The position numbers and the translations under genes are program-made. From Thiocapsa imhoffii (GTDB lineage Bacteria > Pseudomonadota > Gammaproteobacteria > Chromatiales > Chromatiaceae): a stretch of 64,000 nucleotides of DNA. The notes beneath the pieces are model-generated. The model saw only the letters and a list, made by a program, of their open reading frames with translations, was not told the origin of the DNA and ran no database searches. The stretch is taken from NCBI RefSeq assembly GCF_016583985.1, contig NZ_NRSD01000001.1:1-64000 (forward strand), given 5' to 3'. Position 1 is the stretch's first letter; the number at the start of each line of letters is the position of its first letter. This document shows positions 15,141 through 25,869 of this stretch, piece by piece.

Positions 15141-17189
15141 ATGACCAACTCCCCACCCTCCCGCGATTCCCTCGACGACAAGGTTAACCGCGTCTTCGCC
15201 GGCAAGGTGGTTCGCAAGGACCTGGTCCGCAAAGTGAAAGTCGGGGCCAATGTCCCGGTCTTTGTCCTGGAGTACCTGCTCGGGAAGTACTGCGCATCAT
15301 CCGATGAGATGGCGATCCAGATGGGTCTGCAGGTGGTCAACGACACCCTGGCCGACAACTACATCCGCCCGGACGAGAGCACGAAGGCACAGAGCAAGGT
15401 CAAAGAGAACGGCCGACACACCTTCATCGACAAGGTGAAGGTCCGTCTGGTGGACTCCCAGTACTGGGCCGATGTGACGAATTTCGGGCATAACCACGTT
15501 CACATTCCGGACCGTTACGTGCGGGACTTCGATCGGCTTCTCACCGGCGGCATCTGGGCGCAGGTGGACATGCGCTTCGAGTACGACGAGGAGACCAAAG
15601 GGAAGAACCCGTTCTGGATCGACAAGCTCACGCCGATTCAGCTCGCCAGTTTCGATCTGGATGAGTACCGTCGGCTGCGCGCGGAGTTCACCACCGAGGA
15701 GTGGCTCGACTTCATCCTGCGCAGCATGGGTTACGAGCCGACGGCGATGGAGCGGCGGCTCAAGCTCCTATTCCTGATCCGCCTGATCCCGCTCTGCGAG
15801 CGCAACTACAACCTGGTGGAGCTCGGTCCGCGCGGGACCGGCAAGAGCTATGCGGTGCAGGAGCTCTCGCCCTACGCCGCCCTGCTCACCGGCCCGACGA
15901 CGGTGGCCAACCTCTTCGGCCACATGAACGGCAAACAGAAGGGCATGCTGATGATCTGGGATGTGGTCGGCTTCGACGAGGTCGCCGATCTGCAGAAGAT
16001 GCCCAAGGAGGTCATCACGACGCTGAAGACCTTCTGCGAGTCCGGCCAGTTCCAGCGCGGCCAAGAGGCGATGGCGGGCTACGCCAGTATCGCCATGTTC
16101 GGCAACACCCAGCAGCCGATCGACGTCATGGTCCAGACCGGGCATCTGTTTGCTCCAATGCCCGATGTGATCCGCGACGACATGGCCTTCATCGATCGGC
16201 TGCACTTCTACCTGCCGGGTTGGGAAGTGCCGAAGATGCGCAACGAGCACTTTACCGACCACTATGGCTTCGTGATCGACTATCTGGCCGAGGCCCTGCG
16301 GGAGCTGCGCAAGCACAATTTCACCGAGATCATCGACCACTACTTCGCGCTCGGATCACACCTGAACGCCCGCGATCGCAAGGCGGTGCGGCGAACGGTG
16401 TCGGGCTTGGTGAAGATCCTCCACCCGCATGGGCAGGTGTCTCGCGAAGATCTCGCCGAGCTCCTCGAGTTGGCGCTGGAGGGCCGTCGCCGGGTGAAGG
16501 AGCAGCTCAAGAAGATGGGCTCCTTCGAGTACTACCAGACGTCCTTCAGCTATCTGGTGAACGACACGGGCGAAGAGAGGTTCGTCGGGGTGGCGGAGCA
16601 GGGCGGTCGGGATCTCATCTCGGCCGATCCGCTGCCGCCCGGGACGCTCTACACCGCATCGGTCAGCGGAGACGGCACGGTGGGTCTCTACCGTGTCGAG
16701 ATCACGCTCTCCTCGGGAACCGGAAAACTGAAATTCGCCGGCGGAGTAAGCGGATCCATGAAGGAGTCCGTCAACCGCGCATTCAGCTTTCTCTCTGCAA
16801 GCAAGACCGCGTTCGGCGTGCCGCGCGAGATGGACACCTCCGACTTCCACGTCGAGGTCATTGATCTGCTCGGCAACAAGGTCGAGGCCGAGATCGGCGT
16901 CGCGTTCTTTGTCGCGGCCTACTCCGCGTTGCGAAAGGCGCCGCCCCAACCCGCTCTGCTGGTGCTCGGAGACATGAGTATCCAGGGCAACGTCAAGCCC
17001 GTGCGCTCTCTCACCGAGCCGCTCCAAGTCGCGATGGACAACGGCGGCAAACGCGCGCTGATCCCGATCGAAAACAAGCGACAGTTTCTGGATGTGAATC
17101 CAGAGGTTCTGGAGCACGTCGATCCGGTGTTCTTCGGCGACATGCGCCAGGCGGCGTTCAAGGCCCTGGGGCTGGTCACTGGCGCTTGA
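15141..17189 (+). CDS. brxL: BREX-1 Lon-like AAA+ protein BrxL
   Basis: BrxL is the AAA+ protein that closes type 1 BREX operons, with an N-terminal DNA-binding part, an AAA+ core and a Lon-like C-terminal domain. The length (682 residues) is typical. Walker A GPRGTGKS is at residues 229-236 and a Walker-B-like stretch LMIWDVVGFDEV lies near 270-281. In the C-terminal domain the Lon Ser-containing motif aligns by eye with AEIGVAFFVAAYSAL, so the nucleophile position is E584. A Lys (K619, GNVKPV) remains where Lon has its catalytic Lys. Peptidase activity is therefore unlikely. The start lies directly after heptad repeats. Confidence 0.93.
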   Translation: MTNSPPSRDSLDDKVNRVFAGKVVRKDLVRKVKVGANVPVFVLEYLLGKYCASSDEMAIQMGLQVVNDTLADNYIRPDESTKAQSKVKENGRHTFIDKVKVRLVDSQYWADVTNFGHNHVHIPDRYVRDFDRLLTGGIWAQVDMRFEYDEETKGKNPFWIDKLTPIQLASFDLDEYRRLRAEFTTEEWLDFILRSMGYEPTAMERRLKLLFLIRLIPLCERNYNLVELGPRGTGKSYAVQELSPYAALLTGPTTVANLFGHMNGKQKGMLMIWDVVGFDEVADLQKMPKEVITTLKTFCESGQFQRGQEAMAGYASIAMFGNTQQPIDVMVQTGHLFAPMPDVIRDDMAFIDRLHFYLPGWEVPKMRNEHFTDHYGFVIDYLAEALRELRKHNFTEIIDHYFALGSHLNARDRKAVRRTVSGLVKILHPHGQVSREDLAELLELALEGRRRVKEQLKKMGSFEYYQTSFSYLVNDTGEERFVGVAEQGGRDLISADPLPPGTLYTASVSGDGTVGLYRVEITLSSGTGKLKFAGGVSGSMKESVNRAFSFLSASKTAFGVPREMDTSDFHVEVIDLLGNKVEAEIGVAFFVAAYSALRKAPPQPALLVLGDMSIQGNVKPVRSLTEPLQVAMDNGGKRALIPIENKRQFLDVNPEVLEHVDPVFFGDMRQAAFKALGLVTGA

Positions 17190-17220
17190 AATCTTAGCCA
17201 ATCTGCCATAACCATGTGCT

Positions 17221-17874
17221 ATGGAACGCAAGCTAGTCAAGATTGGTGAAGCCGCCGCGATGATCGGCTCGACCCCCGCGACCTTGCGTAAGTGGGAGTC
17301 GACAGGCGAGCTTCTCCCCGCGTGCAAAACGAAGGGCGGGACTCGGTACTACGCTGTTGCCGATCTGCTTGCGCTTGGGGATGTGGACGCCCCGACGATC
17401 TGCTACGCGCGGGTGTCGAGCCACGATCAAAAGACGGACCTTGATCGTCAGCACGAGATGCTTGAAGCCTACTGCGCTGCGAAGGGTTGGCGCACGGAGG
17501 TCATTCGCGACCTCGGGTCCGGCATGAACTATCGGAAGAAAGGGCTTCAGACGCTCTTGGAGATGATCCTTCGACGCCAGATGCGCCGTTTGGTGTTGAC
17601 GCACAAGGACAGGCTCCTGCGTTTCGGTTCTGAACTGGTTTTTTCGTTGTGCGAGATACAGGGCATTGAGATCGTCATCATCCACAAGGGTGAGCAGCCG
17701 AGCTTCGAAGAAGAGCTTGCCCGGGACGTGCTGGAAATCATCACGGTCTTTTCGGCCCGGCTGTACGGCAGTCGTTCAAGAAAGCACAAGAAGCTGCTGG
17801 CGGACCTTCAGTCTGCTGGTGACGCTATTGCGGAAGAACTCGGGATCTACGATGTTGCTCGCCCACAAGATTGA
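17221..17874 (+). CDS. tnpA: IS607-family serine recombinase TnpA
   Basis: This 217-residue transposase has a MerR-type helix-turn-helix (residues about 5-50, VKIGEAAAMIGSTPATLRKW) followed by a serine-recombinase catalytic domain. It contains CYARVSSHDQ with nucleophile S66 and the DLDRQ segment. IS607 TnpA moves the element by serine-recombinase strand exchange with little target specificity. The frame is complete and the length typical. Its last 23 bases overlap tnpB. No clear ribosome site is visible before the ATG. Confidence 0.9.
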   Translation: MERKLVKIGEAAAMIGSTPATLRKWESTGELLPACKTKGGTRYYAVADLLALGDVDAPTICYARVSSHDQKTDLDRQHEMLEAYCAAKGWRTEVIRDLGSGMNYRKKGLQTLLEMILRRQMRRLVLTHKDRLLRFGSELVFSLCEIQGIEIVIIHKGEQPSFEEELARDVLEIITVFSARLYGSRSRKHKKLLADLQSAGDAIAEELGIYDVARPQD

Positions 17875-18790
17875 ACTGCGTCCGACAGCCGAACAAGCGG
17901 GCTATTTAGCGCGTGCTTGCGGGTCTCGTCGTCATTGCTACAACCAGCTGCTTGAACACTTCAGTCAAAAGGACGTGAAGTGGTCGAAAGCTGCGGCGTA
18001 CCAGCACTATATGAAGGTGATCCGCCCGGCGCACCCCTGGTACAACGAAGTGTCCAGCCGAGTGACCCGCAACGCGATTGATGACCTCGACAACGCCTTC
18101 AAGCACTTCTTCCGCCGTGTGAAGCTGGGCCAGAAACCAGGCTTCCCGACATTCAAGAAGGAAGCTGTCGGCGTCGATTTCGGCATCAAGTCTTTGGCGG
18201 TCACCTCGGACGGCACCGTCTTCCCTGAGAACAACGCACTGAAGCGGAACTTGAAGGCGTTGAAGAGAAAGCAGCGCAGACTGTCGCGCAAGCAGAAAGG
18301 ATCGAACCGCCGGGCGAGAGCCAAGCTCGCGGTTGCCAAGCTGCACAAGCGCATCAGCGATCAGCGCCAAGCTGTGCTGCACGAGTTGTCGGACTAGTTA
18401 ACCCGCGACGATAAGGTCATCTGCCTGGAAGACCTGAACGTCAAAGGCATGGTCAGGAACGGCAGGCTCGCCCGCCCGATCAGTGATGCCGGTTTCGGCC
18501 TGCTGCGGCGGATGATCGAGTACAAGGCCGAACTGCGCGGCGTCGAAGTGTCCTTCATCTGGCGCTTCGAGCCGAGCAGCCGGACTTGCTCTGAATGCGG
18601 TCAACGGCATGACATGCCGCTATCGGTGCGCACGATGAAATGCGACTGCGGCAACGTCATGGATCGCGACCTGAACGCGGCCAGGAACATCCTGGCTCGT
18701 GGTCTGGACACGCTTAGGCCGGACCTTAAACGCACGCACGAGTTGCGTCAGACCTTGGGCTCGCCCAAGGCCGCGACGATGACGGCGTGA
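17852..18790 (+). pseudogene. tnpB: IS607-type TnpB RNA-guided nuclease, disrupted
   Basis: TnpB is the RNA-guided RuvC nuclease ancestral to Cas12. The frame from ATG 17852 reads through to 18790 apart from one in-frame TAG at 18395-18397, between HELSD and LTRDDKV. All three RuvC acidic residues are present (D109 in VGVDFGIK, E193 in ICLEDLN, D273 in MDRDLN), as is the zinc finger CSECG...CDCG. However, GFPTFKKE joins directly to VGVDFG, whereas TnpB proteins normally have roughly 70-90 residues between these motifs. The deletion removes part of the nucleic-acid-binding region, so function is unlikely even with readthrough. Confidence 0.85.
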
Positions 18791-18939
18791 ACATGCCGGA
18801 TCAGAGCAGATTGTGTTGATGATCTTAGGCATTTATGAGCGGTTGACATGACTAAGTGTTCGCGTCGATGGCGTGCCCTGTTCCGTGCCCGGTGCCTGAT
18901 GGCATCACACCGGAGTGGGCTGAAAGACGATGGTCGTCG

Positions 18940-19752
18940 TCAAGGCCCGTGACCGACCTCAGGGTGTGGTGCGATCCTGTCGCTCCAGCCAAGTGCGGCG
19001 AGGATCCGCTGGAATTCGGCTGCCGGCGGCGCGGTGATGCGCAGCGGCTCGCCACTGGTGGGATGGAGGCACTGGAGCGCGGTCGCGGCGAGCAGGAGTC
19101 GCTGGTTGTCGAAGTGCTCGCGAAAGAAGCGGTTATGGCGGCCGTCGCCGTGGGTGGTGTCGCCGATGATCGGGTGGAAGATGTGTTTCAGATGACGGCG
19201 CAACTGGTGTTGACGACCGGTGCGGGGCCGCAGCTCGAGCAGTGAGTAGCGGGCGGTGCGGTAGCGCCCAACTGGATGCGGCAGTTCGACCCGTGCCAGG
19301 CAGCGATATTGGGTGGACGCTGTTTGAGGGGCCTTGTCCCGATCGGCCTGTGCGTCGGCGATCGGATCGAGCCGTTCGGTGAGCGCGGTGTCGATCGAGC
19401 CGGTCTCCTGGGTGTAGCCACGCACGATTGCGAGATACTGTTTGCGCACGTGACCGGCGCTGAACTGCTCGACGAGCGCACGCGCGGTGCCTGGGTCGAG
19501 GGCAAACAGCAACACGCCAGAGGTGGGCTTGTCGAGACGATGCACCGGGTAGACGCGCTGGCCGATCTGGTCGCGCACCAACTGGACGGCGGCGTGGCGC
19601 GCATGCCGATCGATGCGACTGTGATGCACCAGCAGTCCCGCTGGTTTGTGGACCGCGACCAGGGTCTGGTCGAGATAGAGAATGTCCACCGAGGCTAAGT
19701 GTTGAGCAGGGTGATGCGTGTTTGAACAGGTGTCATGATCGACAAGGGCCAT
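18940..19752 (-). CDS. truC: tRNA pseudouridine(65) synthase TruC
   Basis: TruC converts uridine 65 of some tRNAs to pseudouridine. The 270-residue protein has the RluA-family catalytic motif HRLDKPTSGVLLFAL with the catalytic Asp near residue 73. It also has the TruC-typical stretch GRQHQLRRHLKHI followed by GDTTHGDGRHNRFFRE. The start ATG at 19752 lies 9 bases after a small ORF that is coupled to glmS, so it is probably cotranscribed with glmS. The C-terminus faces the IS607 element. Confidence 0.93.
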   Translation of the reverse strand: MALVDHDTCSNTHHPAQHLASVDILYLDQTLVAVHKPAGLLVHHSRIDRHARHAAVQLVRDQIGQRVYPVHRLDKPTSGVLLFALDPGTARALVEQFSAGHVRKQYLAIVRGYTQETGSIDTALTERLDPIADAQADRDKAPQTASTQYRCLARVELPHPVGRYRTARYSLLELRPRTGRQHQLRRHLKHIFHPIIGDTTHGDGRHNRFFREHFDNQRLLLAATALQCLHPTSGEPLRITAPPAAEFQRILAALGWSDRIAPHPEVGHGP

Positions 19753-19761
19753 TGTGCCGGG

Positions 19762-19896
19762 TCATGCCTCGGGCTCCAACTGGTGATCCGCGCGCGCCGC
19801 GAAGAACAGGCGCGCTTCACGCGGAATCTGGTCTTTCAGACTCGGGTTGGCGAGACGATCCCAATGCAGAAGATCGACCTTGATTGACTCCGTCAC
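19762..19896 (-). CDS. small hypothetical ORF between glmS and truC
   Basis: A 44-codon frame starts with GTG whose last bases overlap the glmS stop (GTGA) and ends with TGA just before truC. The translation begins [17 protein letters not shown] and ends ADHQLEPEA. It has ordinary, mixed composition with no membrane segment or signal peptide. It fills most of the glmS-truC gap and its ends fit tightly between both neighbours, which suggests translational coupling. I do not recognise the family. The evidence is positional only. Confidence 0.45.
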   Translation of the reverse strand: MTESIKVDLLHWDRLANPSLKDQIPREARLFFAARADHQLEPEA

Positions 19897-21725
19897 TCCA
19901 CAGTGACTGATTTCGCCAGGTTTCGCGGTTGGTCGACATCGGTCCCCTTGAGCACGGCGACGTGATAGGCCAGGAGCTGCATCGGGATGGTGAAGATGAT
20001 GGGGTCGAGCAGGTCGTCGGTCTCGGGGAGGCGGATGACGGTGACCCCGTCCTCTTCACTCATGGGGACATCGCGATCGGCGAAGACATAAAGCTGTCCG
20101 CCGCGCGCACGCACCTCCTCGAGATTGGATTTCAGCTTTTCGAGCAGGCTGTTGTTGGGCGCGACCGCGACGACGGGCATCTGATCATCGATGAGTGCGA
20201 GGGGACCGTGCTTGAGTTCGCCAGCCGGATAGGCCTCGGCATGGATATAGGAGATTTCCTTGAGTTTGAGAGCGCCCTCCATCGCGATCGGGTACTGCTC
20301 GCCACGTCCGAGGAACAGGGTGTGCTGCTTGTCGACGAAGGTTTCAGCGAGCGCAGCGATGCGCGCATCCAGTTCCAGCACGGCCTCGATCTTGGTGGGC
20401 AAGGTGCGCAGGATGGTGACCATGGCGGCCTCGGTGGCCTCGTCGAGGGACTGGGCGCGGCCGAGTGCCAGGGTCAGGAGCAGGAGCGCGACCAATTGGG
20501 TCGTGAAGGCCTTGGTCGAGGCGACGCCGATTTCGGGGCCGGCGTGCGTGAGCAGCACCAGGTCGGATTCGCGCACCAGTGAGCTTTCGGGGACATTGCA
20601 GATCGCGAGTGTCGCGGCGAAGCCGGACTCCTTCGCGAGTCGCAGGGCGGCGAGGGTGTCGGCCGTCTCCCCCGACTGCGAAAGGGTGACGAAGAGGGCA
20701 TCGGTCGGGACCACGTGCTTGCGGTAGCGGTACTCGCTTGCGACCTCGACCGTGCAGGGCAGTCCGGCGATGGATTCGATCCAATAACGGGCGACCAACG
20801 CGGCGTGATAGCTGGTGCCACAGGCGACCAGGACGACCGAACGGGCTCGCTGGAAGACCTCCGGCGCGCCATACCCGAAACTCTCCGGGACCACGTGAGC
20901 TCCGGCGATGCGCCCTTCGAGGGTGTCCGCGACCGCGCGGGGTTGCTCGAAGATCTCCTTGAGCATGAAATGGCGATAGTCACCGCGCTCGGCGGCATCA
21001 ATCGAAATGGTGGAGGTGGTCACCGGGCGGGTGACCCGTTGACCATCACGATCCCAGATGCGCACCTCATCGCGGGTCAGTTCGGCCAGATCACCTTCCT
21101 CGAGAAAGATGAAGCGATGGGTGACCGGCAGCAGCGCGAACACGTCCGAGGCGATGAAGTGCTCCCCGAAGCCCACACCGATCACCAGCGGGCTGCCTTG
21201 CCGGGCGGCGACCAGGTGATCGGGATCCTTGGCATCGATGACGCCGAGGGCATAGGCTCCACGCAGGGTGGCGGTGGCACGCCGCACGGCGTCGATCAAG
21301 TCCCCGCCAGCCGCGAGTTCGTCGTAGATGGCGTGGACAATGACCTCGGTATCGGTCTCTGAGGTAAAGCGATGGCCGGCTGCGAGTTGGTCGCGGCGCA
21401 GCACTTCATGATTCTCGATGATGCCGTTGTGCACCACCAGACAGCGGTCGCGACAGACGTGGGGGTGCGCGTTGCGGGCCGCGGGCTCTCCGTGGGTCGC
21501 CCAGCGGGTATGGGCGATGCCGAGCGTGCCGGCCATCGGCGTCTCGGCGACTGCCTCGGCGAGACGCGCCACCTTGCCGAGCGTGCGGGCGCGGTTCAGT
21601 GCCCCAGCGGGATCAAGGATGGCGATCCCGGCTGAATCATAGCCGCGATACTCGAGTCGTCTCAGGCCCTCGAGCAGGATGGCCGAGACCGGACGCTGCG
21701 CAATGGCGCCGACGATGCCACACAT
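19893..21725 (-). CDS. glmS: glutamine-fructose-6-phosphate aminotransferase GlmS
   Basis: GlmS makes glucosamine 6-phosphate from fructose 6-phosphate and glutamine, the first step towards UDP-GlcNAc for peptidoglycan and LPS. The 610-residue protein begins [10 protein letters not shown], with C2 as the glutaminase nucleophile after Met removal. Two SIS domains follow (SQSGETADT and STKAFTTQ motifs) and the typical C-terminus is LAKSVTVE. It lies 129 bases downstream of glmU in the same direction, the order usual next to the ATP synthase genes. Confidence 0.97.
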   Translation of the reverse strand: MCGIVGAIAQRPVSAILLEGLRRLEYRGYDSAGIAILDPAGALNRARTLGKVARLAEAVAETPMAGTLGIAHTRWATHGEPAARNAHPHVCRDRCLVVHNGIIENHEVLRRDQLAAGHRFTSETDTEVIVHAIYDELAAGGDLIDAVRRATATLRGAYALGVIDAKDPDHLVAARQGSPLVIGVGFGEHFIASDVFALLPVTHRFIFLEEGDLAELTRDEVRIWDRDGQRVTRPVTTSTISIDAAERGDYRHFMLKEIFEQPRAVADTLEGRIAGAHVVPESFGYGAPEVFQRARSVVLVACGTSYHAALVARYWIESIAGLPCTVEVASEYRYRKHVVPTDALFVTLSQSGETADTLAALRLAKESGFAATLAICNVPESSLVRESDLVLLTHAGPEIGVASTKAFTTQLVALLLLTLALGRAQSLDEATEAAMVTILRTLPTKIEAVLELDARIAALAETFVDKQHTLFLGRGEQYPIAMEGALKLKEISYIHAEAYPAGELKHGPLALIDDQMPVVAVAPNNSLLEKLKSNLEEVRARGGQLYVFADRDVPMSEEDGVTVIRLPETDDLLDPIIFTIPMQLLAYHVAVLKGTDVDQPRNLAKSVTVE

Positions 21726-21854
21726 GGATGATTTCCCCGTCAGTGATCCTGAGTCCAGCCGTCAGTGTACCCGGCGTGTCGTGCGGGCGCTCGCCATCGG
21801 TTTTCCCGCGATGGGCCGGGCGGCTGACCAGTCCTCGGCGTAACGCCGTTGGCA

Positions 21855-23225
21855 TCAGGGTGTAGGACGTTTCTTGGGCCGCTGCCAGCCGGGAATGGTC
21901 GCCTGTTTGGCGCGCGTCAAGGTCAATTCAGCGGCCGGTGCATCGCGCGCGATCACCGAACCGGCGCCGATCGTCGCATCCGCACCGATGCGCACCGGAG
22001 CGACCAGCGCGCTATTGGAGCCGATGAAGGCACCGCGCTCGATCGTGGTTTGCCACTTGTTTGCGCCGTCATAATTGCAGGTAATGGTTCCGGCTCCGAT
22101 GTTCACGTCCGCACCGATCTCGGCGTCGCCGAGATAGCTCAGGTGATTGGCTTTGCTGCCGGTGCCCAGCTGTGTTTGCTTGAGTTCGACGAAATTGCCG
22201 ACGTGGGTCCGATCGGCGAGTTGGGTGCGCGGGCGCAGGCGCGCGAAGGGGCCGATCCGGGCCTCCGCGCCGACGAGGGCGCCCTCGATGATCGAATGCG
22301 CCGAGATCTGGGTGCCGCGCCCGATGCGGCAGTCCTTGAGCACACAGCCCGGGCCGATTTGGACGCCCTCGGCAAGCCAGACCTCACCCTCGATCACGCA
22401 GTTGATATCGATGCTGACATCCTGCTCGACATGGAGTCGACCGCGTAGATCGAAGCGCGTGGGGTCGGCGAGGGTGACGCCGGCCCGCATCAGCCGCTCG
22501 GCCGCTTGCTGCTGATAGTCTCGTTCCAAGGTCGCGAGTTGGACGCGATCGTTCACGCCGGAGATCTCGGCGAGACGACTGGGTTGGACGGTGGCAATGG
22601 TCACGCCCTCGCGGGCGGCGAGGGCGGTGATGTCCGTGAGGTAGTACTCACCCTGACGGTTGTCGTTGCCGACCTGGCTCAACCAGGTCTCGAGACGGGC
22701 ACGCTCAGCGACCAGGAAGCCCGAATTGATCTCGGTGATGGCTTGTTGCGCCGGGCTAGCATCGCGCTGCTCGACGATCCCCGTGACCCGGCCGCTGGGA
22801 TCACGCAGGATGCGCCCGTATCCGGTGGGGTCGGCGAGTTCGGCGGTCAGAATCCCCAGCGCGGTTTCTGCCGAGGCCTCGAGCAGCCGCTGCAATGTTG
22901 CGACCGTGATCAGTGGGACATCCCCGTAGAGGATGAGGATGCGATCCATGTCGTTGACGATGGGCAGTGCCTGCATCACCGCATGTCCGGTTCCCAACTG
23001 TGGGTGTTGGACGACCCAGCGACAGTCGGCGTCGGCCAGCCGCTCGCGCACCAACTCACCACCGTGGCCATGGACGATCACGATGGCCTCGGCGGCAAGT
23101 CCGCGTGCCGTTTCGAGCACATGGTCCAGCAGTGGCCGACCGGCCAATGGGTGGAGTACTTTGGGCAGGCTGGACTGCATCCGCTTGCCAAGCCCCGCGG
23201 CCAAGATCACGACACCGAGCTTCAT
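21855..23225 (-). CDS. glmU: bifunctional UDP-GlcNAc pyrophosphorylase / GlcN-1-P acetyltransferase GlmU
   Basis: GlmU acetylates glucosamine 1-phosphate and then uridylylates it to UDP-GlcNAc. The 456-residue protein has the N-terminal nucleotidyltransferase motif LAAGLGKRMQSSLPKVLHP. The C-terminal left-handed beta helix has hexapeptide repeats and the acetyltransferase region NFVELKQTQLG...SYLGDAEIG. It ends in a basic tail (QRPKKRPTP). It follows the FKBP gene by 22 bases and precedes glmS. Confidence 0.97.
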   Translation of the reverse strand: MKLGVVILAAGLGKRMQSSLPKVLHPLAGRPLLDHVLETARGLAAEAIVIVHGHGGELVRERLADADCRWVVQHPQLGTGHAVMQALPIVNDMDRILILYGDVPLITVATLQRLLEASAETALGILTAELADPTGYGRILRDPSGRVTGIVEQRDASPAQQAITEINSGFLVAERARLETWLSQVGNDNRQGEYYLTDITALAAREGVTIATVQPSRLAEISGVNDRVQLATLERDYQQQAAERLMRAGVTLADPTRFDLRGRLHVEQDVSIDINCVIEGEVWLAEGVQIGPGCVLKDCRIGRGTQISAHSIIEGALVGAEARIGPFARLRPRTQLADRTHVGNFVELKQTQLGTGSKANHLSYLGDAEIGADVNIGAGTITCNYDGANKWQTTIERGAFIGSNSALVAPVRIGADATIGAGSVIARDAPAAELTLTRAKQATIPGWQRPKKRPTP

Positions 23226-23247
23226 GCCTTGCCTCCTACCCTAGCCA

Positions 23248-23745
23248 TCAATGCAAACTGCCGCCCGGGAGCCGCTCGTCCCCACCGAGATCGGCGGACA
23301 ATTCAGCGTGGGTCGGTTCGCGCACCTCGACAATCCGAATGCGCACCTGCAGTGGTTTGCCCGCGAACGGATGGTTGCCGTCGACCGTGAGCAGACCATT
23401 CTCGATCTGCGTGACATGGAATTGCCGAACCTCGCCCTGTTCGTTCTGCATCGGCACTTCGGCGCCGATGAAGTGAAACTCCGATGGGACGTTCTCGAGC
23501 TGGTCGGTGAAGGTGAGGCTGGGATCGCGGGGTCCAAAGCCCTGCTCGGGCGCGAGGGCCAAGGCCACCTCGTCGCCGACACAACACCCCTCAATCGCGG
23601 CATCCATCCCACCGATGAGTTCGGTCTGGCCGCCGTGGATGTAACCGACGGGGACATCGGTCTGTTCGAGGAGCTGACCCTCATGGTCTTCGATGCGGTA
23701 GGTCAGGGCGACGAATTTGCCGGTTCCGATGAGTTCGTCTGGCAT
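23248..23745 (-). CDS. SlyD-like FKBP-type peptidyl-prolyl isomerase
   Basis: This FKBP of about 165 residues has an inserted-in-flap domain (residues about 65-120), as in SlyD, giving a chaperone-type prolyl isomerase. Motifs include YIHGGQTELIGGMDAAIEG and ALAPEQGFGPRDP. It lacks the His-rich metal-binding tail of E. coli SlyD. The ATG at 23745 (MPDELIGTGKFVALTY) has GAGG about 11 bases upstream and matches the usual family start. A GTG at 23790 would add 15 residues. It sits between atpC and glmU, after a hairpin. Confidence 0.88.
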   Translation of the reverse strand: MPDELIGTGKFVALTYRIEDHEGQLLEQTDVPVGYIHGGQTELIGGMDAAIEGCCVGDEVALALAPEQGFGPRDPSLTFTDQLENVPSEFHFIGAEVPMQNEQGEVRQFHVTQIENGLLTVDGNHPFAGKPLQVRIRIVEVREPTHAELSADLGGDERLPGGSLH

Positions 23746-23844
23746 GCTGCGGAGGACCTCAGGTTCGGGATCGTCGGAGGGGCCCGACACCGGGCGGCGG
23801 ATCAGGCCGTTGAAGATAGGCTGGCGGGGTTCTTGAAAGCGTGA

Positions 23845-23865
23845 GCCCGCTCGAGGGGAGCGGGC
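23845..23865 (-). terminator. terminator-like hairpin after atpC
   Basis: A perfect 8-base-pair stem (GCCCGCTC/GAGCGGGC) with a 5-base loop lies 36 bases beyond the atpC stop. On the - strand it is followed by only a short T-rich stretch (CTTTC), so termination may be partial. It would separate the ATP synthase operon from the FKBP-glmU-glmS group. Confidence 0.55.
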
Positions 23866-23900
23866 CGTCGATCACTGGGGCCGGACGCGCGCAGGGCCGC

Positions 23901-24323
23901 CTAGCCTTTCATCTTGCGCAGTTTCTCGATCGCACGAAGCTGTGCGATGGCCTCGGCCAACTCGACCTGTGCCTTAGCATACTCGAATTGCGCAGTCTGG
24001 CCCGCGAGCGATTCCTCGGCGCGCCGCTTGGCATCGAGCGCGGCGGCCTCGTCGAGATTCGCGGCGCGGATGGCCGTGTCAGCGAGTACCGTCACCAGGT
24101 GCGGCTGCACTTCCAGCATGCCACCGGAGACATAGAAGTGCTCTTGTTCGCCCTGCTCGTTCTCGACCCGCACATCACCCGGTTTGAGACGGCTGATGAA
24201 GGCGGTGTGACGCGGTGCGATTCCGACCTCGCCAAGCTCGGCGGTGGCATACACCATCGTTGCCAAGCCCGAGTGAATGGCCCCTTCGGCACTCACGATG
24301 TCGACGTGGATTGTCATGGCCAT
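23901..24323 (-). CDS. atpC: ATP synthase F1 epsilon subunit
   Basis: The epsilon subunit belongs to the central stalk and inhibits ATP hydrolysis. The 140-residue protein has the beta-sandwich domain ([18 protein letters not shown]) followed by the C-terminal helical hairpin. ATG 24323 has a strong GGAGG 9 bases upstream. It is the last gene of the atp operon, 33 bases after atpD. Confidence 0.97.
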   Translation of the reverse strand: MAMTIHVDIVSAEGAIHSGLATMVYATAELGEVGIAPRHTAFISRLKPGDVRVENEQGEQEHFYVSGGMLEVQPHLVTVLADTAIRAANLDEAAALDAKRRAEESLAGQTAQFEYAKAQVELAEAIAQLRAIEKLRKMKG

Positions 24324-24356
24324 GATGATGGACCTCCGTTAATGCGCCAGGCTGTC

Positions 24357-25751
<1,395 letters not shown>

Positions 25752-25869
25752 TCATGCCTTGCGGCCAATAGCGATTCTGTCTGGACTCGCGTCCCGGTGA
25801 GGGACGTCGAGGGTCACCGGCGGTCGGCTCAGGGCATCCGTCGCATCGACCTCGGGTCGCGCGCGGCGC

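Larger units (their letters stand above)
17190..18850 (+). mobile_element. IS607-family element, decayed
   Basis: The element carries a MerR-HTH/serine-recombinase gene overlapping a broken tnpB, the IS607 layout. These elements lack terminal inverted repeats, so the ends are approximate: the left limit is taken as the brxL stop and the right limit as about 60 bases past tnpB. The sequences ATCTTAGCCAAT near 17192 and ATCTTAGGCATT near 18820 are similar and may relate to the ends. It lies between the BREX island and the core gene truC, marking the island edge. Any omega RNA would be expected at the 3' end of tnpB; I cannot delimit it. Confidence 0.7.

Noticed and set aside
21726..21854. glmS ribozyme or other RNA element ahead of glmS
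   Set aside because: The 129-base gap shows no ribozyme-like core; glmS ribozymes are found mainly in Firmicutes.
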